Shown: positions 61,536 to 64,000 of the stretch, one piece after another | How the letters are laid out: the number at the start of each line of letters is the position of its first letter | Position numbering within the stretch: position 1 is the stretch's first letter | NCBI RefSeq assembly: GCF_030852425.1 | Contig: NZ_NSDM01000003.1 | Location: forward strand, 186,001 to 250,000 | Length of the DNA: 64,000 nucleotides | Reading direction: 5' to 3' | From: Saccharothrix longispora | GTDB lineage: Bacteria > Actinomycetota > Actinomycetes > Mycobacteriales > Pseudonocardiaceae | Translations under genes and position numbers: made by a program | Notes under the pieces: model-generated | Told to the model about the DNA's origin: nothing | What the model saw: only the letters and a program-made list of their open reading frames with translations | Database searches by the model: none

Positions 61536-62474
61536 ATGGGGTCGGACGCGCTCCACCGGTCGTTCGTGGTCGTGGACGTCGAGGGCTACGGCGACCCGAC
61601 GCGCACGTCGCCGCACCGCGGCGCGGCGCGCGAGGGCATGTACCGGGTGCTGATGACGGCGTTCGCCGAGTGCGGCCTGCCGTGGGACGACGAGTCGGTC
61701 GACGACGCGGGCGACGCCGTGCTGGTGCTGCTGCCCGCCGACGTGCCCAAGAACCACCTGGTCGAGCGGCTGCCGGAACGCCTCGCCGCCGCATTGCGCA
61801 GGCACAACCACGTCCACGCGGACGGCGCGCGGCTGCGGATGCGGTTGGCCGTCCACGCGGGCGAGGTGCACTACGACGACCGCGGCCGGACCAGCGAGGA
61901 GATGATCTTCACCTACCGCATCCTCGACGCGCCGGCCGCCAAGCTGGCCCTGCGCGCCGACCCCAGCGCCACGCTGGCGCTGGTCGTGTCCGACGAGTTC
62001 TACCGCTCCGTCGTCCGCCACGACCCGGCCGCCCGACCGGGTGATTTCGAGCGGGTGGGGGTCCGGGTCAAGGAGGTCGACACCCACGTCTGGCTCCGCC
62101 TGGTGGACGGCCGCACGCTCGGCAACGGCTCCGCCGGCCCCGTCGACACCCGCCCCGCGCCCACCGGTCGTCGTCCCCCCGGCCCCGACCGGCTCGGCCT
62201 CGCGGAGATGAGCCGCATCGTGGACGTGCTGCTGGGCACACCCGGCTTCCGGACGCCCGCGGAACGCGACCTGCTGCTGACGTTCCTGCCGTTCGCGGGC
62301 GCGATCGGCCGCCATCCGGCCAACCGTCCCGACGTGATGAGCATCCTGCTGACCAGTCAGGACTACCCGAACGGGGTGGAGCGGCTGGTCGAGTGCGCCC
62401 GCATGTTCGCCGAGGGCTCCACGGCGATGGCCGAGCTGGACAGCCTGATGGCGGACCGCCGGCCCGGCGCCTAG
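61536..62474 (+). CDS. Nucleotide-cyclase-like protein with C-terminal EAD2-like domain
   Basis: A 312-residue soluble protein in two parts. Residues 1-190 look like a class III cyclase fold: RSFVVVDVEGYGD (first Asp), DDAGDAVLVLLPADVP (second Asp) and LRMRLAVHAGEVHYDDRGRT. The later Asn/Arg region is degenerate, so activity is uncertain. After a proline-rich linker (PTGRRPPGP), about 225-305 matches an effector-associated domain of EAD2 type (IVDVLLGTPGFRTPAERDLL, then NRPDVMSILLTSQDYPNGVE). Such domains join effectors to NTPase partners in actinobacterial conflict or signalling systems. No partner is visible here. Confidence 0.75.
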   Translation: MGSDALHRSFVVVDVEGYGDPTRTSPHRGAAREGMYRVLMTAFAECGLPWDDESVDDAGDAVLVLLPADVPKNHLVERLPERLAAALRRHNHVHADGARLRMRLAVHAGEVHYDDRGRTSEEMIFTYRILDAPAAKLALRADPSATLALVVSDEFYRSVVRHDPAARPGDFERVGVRVKEVDTHVWLRLVDGRTLGNGSAGPVDTRPAPTGRRPPGPDRLGLAEMSRIVDVLLGTPGFRTPAERDLLLTFLPFAGAIGRHPANRPDVMSILLTSQDYPNGVERLVECARMFAEGSTAMAELDSLMADRRPGA

Positions 62475-64000
62475 ACGGGCGCCGCGTGGCGCCCGGTGGC
62501 CAGCGCGCGGCCGGTCGTGGACAGCTCGGCGGCCACCCGGTCGACGGCGGCGGCGAACTCCGGGTCGTCGCAGTTCCAGTCGGCGAGCCTGGACAGCAGC
62601 CAGCGGCGCCAGGAGGCCACCAGCTCGGCGAACACGGCGGTGCCGGCGGACGTGAAGCGGTACTGGTCGGCGGTCTCGATCAGGTAGCCGCGGGTCTGGA
62701 GCTGGCGGGCGACCGGTTCGAAGACGCCCGGTGGGACGCGGGTGTCGGCGGCGAGGCGGTCGAGCGTGGCGGCCCCGTGCGCGACGCTCTGCCGGAACAC
62801 CCGGACCATCAGCCACGCCTGGGCGTGCGTGAGGGGCACCCCGGAGGACGCGAGGACGTCCGGGGTCGGGTCGCGGCGCTCGCGGCTGACGACGAGGGCG
62901 ACCAGCTTGTCCAGCTCGTGCCCGGAGTCCCACGTGCGCGGTTCGGCGAAGTTGTCGCCCACGGCGGTCGCGGAGGCCCGCGCGGTGTCGCGCAGGGGTA
63001 CCTCGCGCAGGAACAGCGCGACGACGAACGCGACGGCCGCGACCGGCGCCGCGGACAGGAACACGGTGTGCAGGGTGTCGCTGTACGCCTGCACGATCGG
63101 CGCCTTCAGCACGTCGGGCAGGGCGTGCAGGGCCTGCACGTCCGACGCGGCGCGCGGGTCCACGCCCGGCGGTATCGCGGCGGCCAGGTTGCCCGGCAGG
63201 TTCGAGGCGTACACCGTGCCGAAGACGGCGACGCCGAACGAGCTGCCCAGCGTGCGCAGGAAGCTCACGCCGGACGTGGCCACGCCCAGGTCCTCGTAGC
63301 TGGTGGTGCTCTGCACGACGACCATCGTCACCGGCATGCACATGCCCACGCCCAGGCCGAGCACGAGCATGAACACCGACGCCTGCCAGAACGACGTCGA
63401 GGGCGTGAGCTGGGCCAGCAGCAGCAGGCCGGCGACCATCATGACGCTGCCGACCAGCGGGAAGACGCGGTAGCGCCCGGTCTTGGAGATGACCGTGCCG
63501 GTGGTGACCGAGGCGAACAGCAGGCCGACGACCAGCGGCAGCATCTCCAGGCCGGACTGGGTGGCGGACGCGCCGTGCACGTACTGGAGGTAGGTCGGCA
63601 GGAACGTGACGCCGCCGAGCATCGCGAACCCGACGACGAAGCTGAGCACCACGCACACGGTGAACGTGCGGTTGCGGAACAGGCGCATCGGCAGCACGGG
63701 TTCCGCGGCGCGGTTCTCCACGAGGACGAACAGCGCCAGCGCGACCAGCGAGCCCGCGGCCATCCACAGGATCGTCGGCGAGGCCCACGGGTACTCCACG
63801 CCGCCCCACGACGTGACGAGCGTGAGGCCGGTGGCGGCCAGGCCGATGAGCAGGATGCCGGCGTAGTCGATGCGCGGCTTCGCCCCGGCCCGCACCCCCG
63901 GCAGCGCGAACGCGCCCACCGCGAGCACGACCACGCCCAGCGGCAGGTTCACGTAGAACGCCCACCGCCACGACAGGTGGTCCACGAACAGGCCGCCCAG
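62471..64000 (-). CDS. MFS drug exporter (DHA2) with C-terminal MarR-like domain, 5' end outside window
   Basis: Incomplete at the right edge. The visible 510 residues cover the later helices of a 14-TM DHA2 exporter (LSWRWAFYVNLPLGVVVLAV, then MLPLVVGLLFASVTTGTVIS and VLGLGVGMCMPVTMVVVQST). From about 365 on it is soluble. LTHAQAWLMVRVFRQSVAHG, LDRLAADTRVPPGVFEPVAR and LQTRGYLIETADQYRFTSAG form a winged-helix like that of MarR regulators. The stop at 62471 overlaps the convergent cyclase-like gene end by 4 bases. The N-terminal helices lie beyond base 64000. Confidence 0.9.
   Translation of the reverse strand: MGGLFVDHLSWRWAFYVNLPLGVVVLAVGAFALPGVRAGAKPRIDYAGILLIGLAATGLTLVTSWGGVEYPWASPTILWMAAGSLVALALFVLVENRAAEPVLPMRLFRNRTFTVCVVLSFVVGFAMLGGVTFLPTYLQYVHGASATQSGLEMLPLVVGLLFASVTTGTVISKTGRYRVFPLVGSVMMVAGLLLLAQLTPSTSFWQASVFMLVLGLGVGMCMPVTMVVVQSTTSYEDLGVATSGVSFLRTLGSSFGVAVFGTVYASNLPGNLAAAIPPGVDPRAASDVQALHALPDVLKAPIVQAYSDTLHTVFLSAAPVAAVAFVVALFLREVPLRDTARASATAVGDNFAEPRTWDSGHELDKLVALVVSRERRDPTPDVLASSGVPLTHAQAWLMVRVFRQSVAHGAATLDRLAADTRVPPGVFEPVARQLQTRGYLIETADQYRFTSAGTAVFAELVASWRRWLLSRLADWNCDDPEFAAAVDRVAAELSTTGRALATGRHAAPV

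Overview
The window reads as chromosomal DNA of a very GC-rich actinomycete. Codon third positions are almost all G/C, GTG starts are common, genes are packed with ATGA/GTGA overlaps, and the gene set (DUF5753 regulators, HFCD flavoprotein, LutABC, EAD2 protein, DUF2243) fits Pseudonocardiales such as Saccharothrix, Actinosynnema or Lentzea. That placement is inference from gene content. I saw no rRNA, tRNA, CRISPR array, transposase or integrase.

Layout. 1-1.2 kb: a cytochrome P450 cut by the left edge. 1.2-7.4 kb: a regulator/nucleotide-chemistry region with two divergent overlapping operons. The leftward one is radical SAM, DEDDh exonuclease, P-loop NTPase. The rightward one is XRE-TPR regulator, NUDIX, a small protein and a flavoprotein. 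A shortened DUF5753 regulator lies beside them. Several reading frames here are broken. 7.5-10.5 kb: GH43 glycosidase, kinase-like protein, small secreted protein. 10.7-17.7 kb: a sugar ABC-transport and catabolism operon led by a ROK regulator, followed by a second ROK regulator. 19.3-23.3 kb: a large membrane receptor-like protein with a PBP-type outer domain, and a secreted lytic transglycosylase. 23.3-27.4 kb: a secreted BNR/lyase-like protein, a GH30 galactanase-like enzyme and a divergent DeoR/LacI-type regulator. 27.5-30.0 kb: a two-subunit molybdenum hydroxylase. 30.0-32.4 kb: a SUKH-like protein and two decayed genes. 32.4-35.8 kb: RecQ, M20 peptidase, DUF2243. 35.9-38.3 kb: hydrolase, SDR, unknown protein.

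38.3-41.9 kb: a flavin monooxygenase, an AraC regulator and an SDR, arranged like the mycobacterial virS/mymA locus, with a near-identical 21-bp element beside the regulator on both sides. 42.1-44.3 kb: haem peroxidase and a DoxX-like membrane protein. 44.3-47.8 kb: lutABC lactate oxidation with a divergent FCD regulator and twin palindromic operators. 47.8-51.5 kb: an S-adenosylhomocysteine riboswitch and metH. 51.7-54.7 kb: RND exporter. 55.1-58.5 kb: two small membrane proteins and a polytopic protein carrying an alpha/beta-hydrolase signature. 58.6-64 kb: aminopeptidase P, CNNM/CorC protein, a cyclase-like EAD2 protein and an MFS exporter with a C-terminal MarR-like region, cut by the right edge.

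Strongest observations for follow-up: (i) the divergent radical-SAM/exonuclease/NTPase and XRE/NUDIX/flavoprotein module; (ii) the AraC locus with paired sites; (iii) the SAH riboswitch with a visible Shine-Dalgarno-sequestering hairpin; (iv) the membrane-inserted hydrolase and the NTPase-TM-PBP receptor; (v) the cyclase-EAD2 protein; (vi) three 14-15 bp tandem repeats that each span a stop codon; (vii) nine apparent frameshifts that all have the same one-base-missing sense.
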